From Minisyncoccota bacterium (GTDB lineage: Bacteria > Patescibacteriota > Minisyncoccia > Phycocordibacterales > UBA9973), in contig JAOAUE010000024.1 in assembly GCA_030157745.1 (NCBI GenBank), positions 1,285 to 14,187 on the forward strand: DNA of 12,903 bases, read 5' to 3'. The notes beneath the pieces are model-generated. The model saw only the letters and a program-made list of their open reading frames with translations. It was not told the origin of the DNA and made no database searches. The translations under genes were made by a program, and so were the position numbers. This document shows, one piece after another, positions 12,879-12,903 of this stretch (positions are counted from its first letter, which is position 1; each line of letters begins with the position of its first letter).

Positions 12879-12903
12879 AAATCCCCGCTAATTGCGGGGA
12901 TTT
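12879..12903 (+). terminator. Intrinsic terminator of rny, cut by the window edge
   Basis: A perfect 10-bp stem AAATCCCCGC/GCGGGGATTT (12879-12888 with 12894-12903) has a 5-base loop, starting 3 bases after the rny stop. The following T-tract would lie beyond the window, so only the stem and first three T are visible. Confidence 0.85.

Noticed and set aside
1..12903. Alternative genetic code with TGA read as Gly (known in some CPR lineages)
   Set aside because: All recognised genes are intact with the standard code and show no in-frame TGA. The absence of TGA stops among twelve genes is too small a sample and fits AT-rich stop preference.

Overview
The window looks like a chromosome segment from an AT-rich member of the Candidate Phyla Radiation (Patescibacteria, probably Parcubacteria-like). 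This is an inference from several things: secreted Ig-like repeat proteins next to a pilus-type ATPase, compact or reduced versions of housekeeping proteins (a short trigger factor, a 495-residue RNase Y), small lineage-specific membrane proteins, and an almost complete absence of Shine-Dalgarno sequences. The genetic code looks standard. All twelve genes end in TAA or TAG and stay open without reading through TGA.

Left part, minus strand (1-6220). A PilB/GspE-type ATPase (1782-22) lies downstream of two secreted Ig-like proteins (3069-1846 and 5460-3094). The two Ig genes are 24 bases apart and probably form one transcript that ends at an 18-bp hairpin (1809-1847). The 788-residue upstream protein looks like two secreted proteins joined in frame through a membrane hairpin. 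Further upstream, with its own consensus promoter and terminator, is a GC-richer Bacteroidota-like lipoprotein gene (6220-5558), a candidate for horizontal transfer.

Middle (6221-8667). A divergent control region carries back-to-back promoters, two copies of an ATACCC(C)AAAATGG element 30 bp apart, and a leader hairpin. It leads into nusA, whose complete N-terminus can only be reached from a non-canonical start, most likely ATT at 6480. Inorganic pyrophosphatase (ppa) follows, then a hairpin shared with a convergent 83-residue membrane protein.

Right part, plus strand (8668-12903). A secreted coiled-coil protein and a one-helix membrane protein form a tight pair. Next comes trigger factor, which lacks its PPIase domain and has a His-rich segment at that position. 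After a strong terminator come clpP, with its own promoter and a G-free leader, and rny (RNase Y), followed by a terminator at the window edge. These are protein quality-control and RNA-turnover functions: trigger factor handles nascent chains, ClpP degrades proteins, RNase Y starts mRNA decay, and NusA and PPase serve transcription and nucleotide metabolism.

The observations most worth following are the nusA ATT start, the fused or hairpin-anchored Ig protein, the PPIase-less His-rich trigger factor, the paired operator-like repeats, and the SD-less and leaderless gene starts. I see no rRNA, tRNA, CRISPR array, transposon or integrase.
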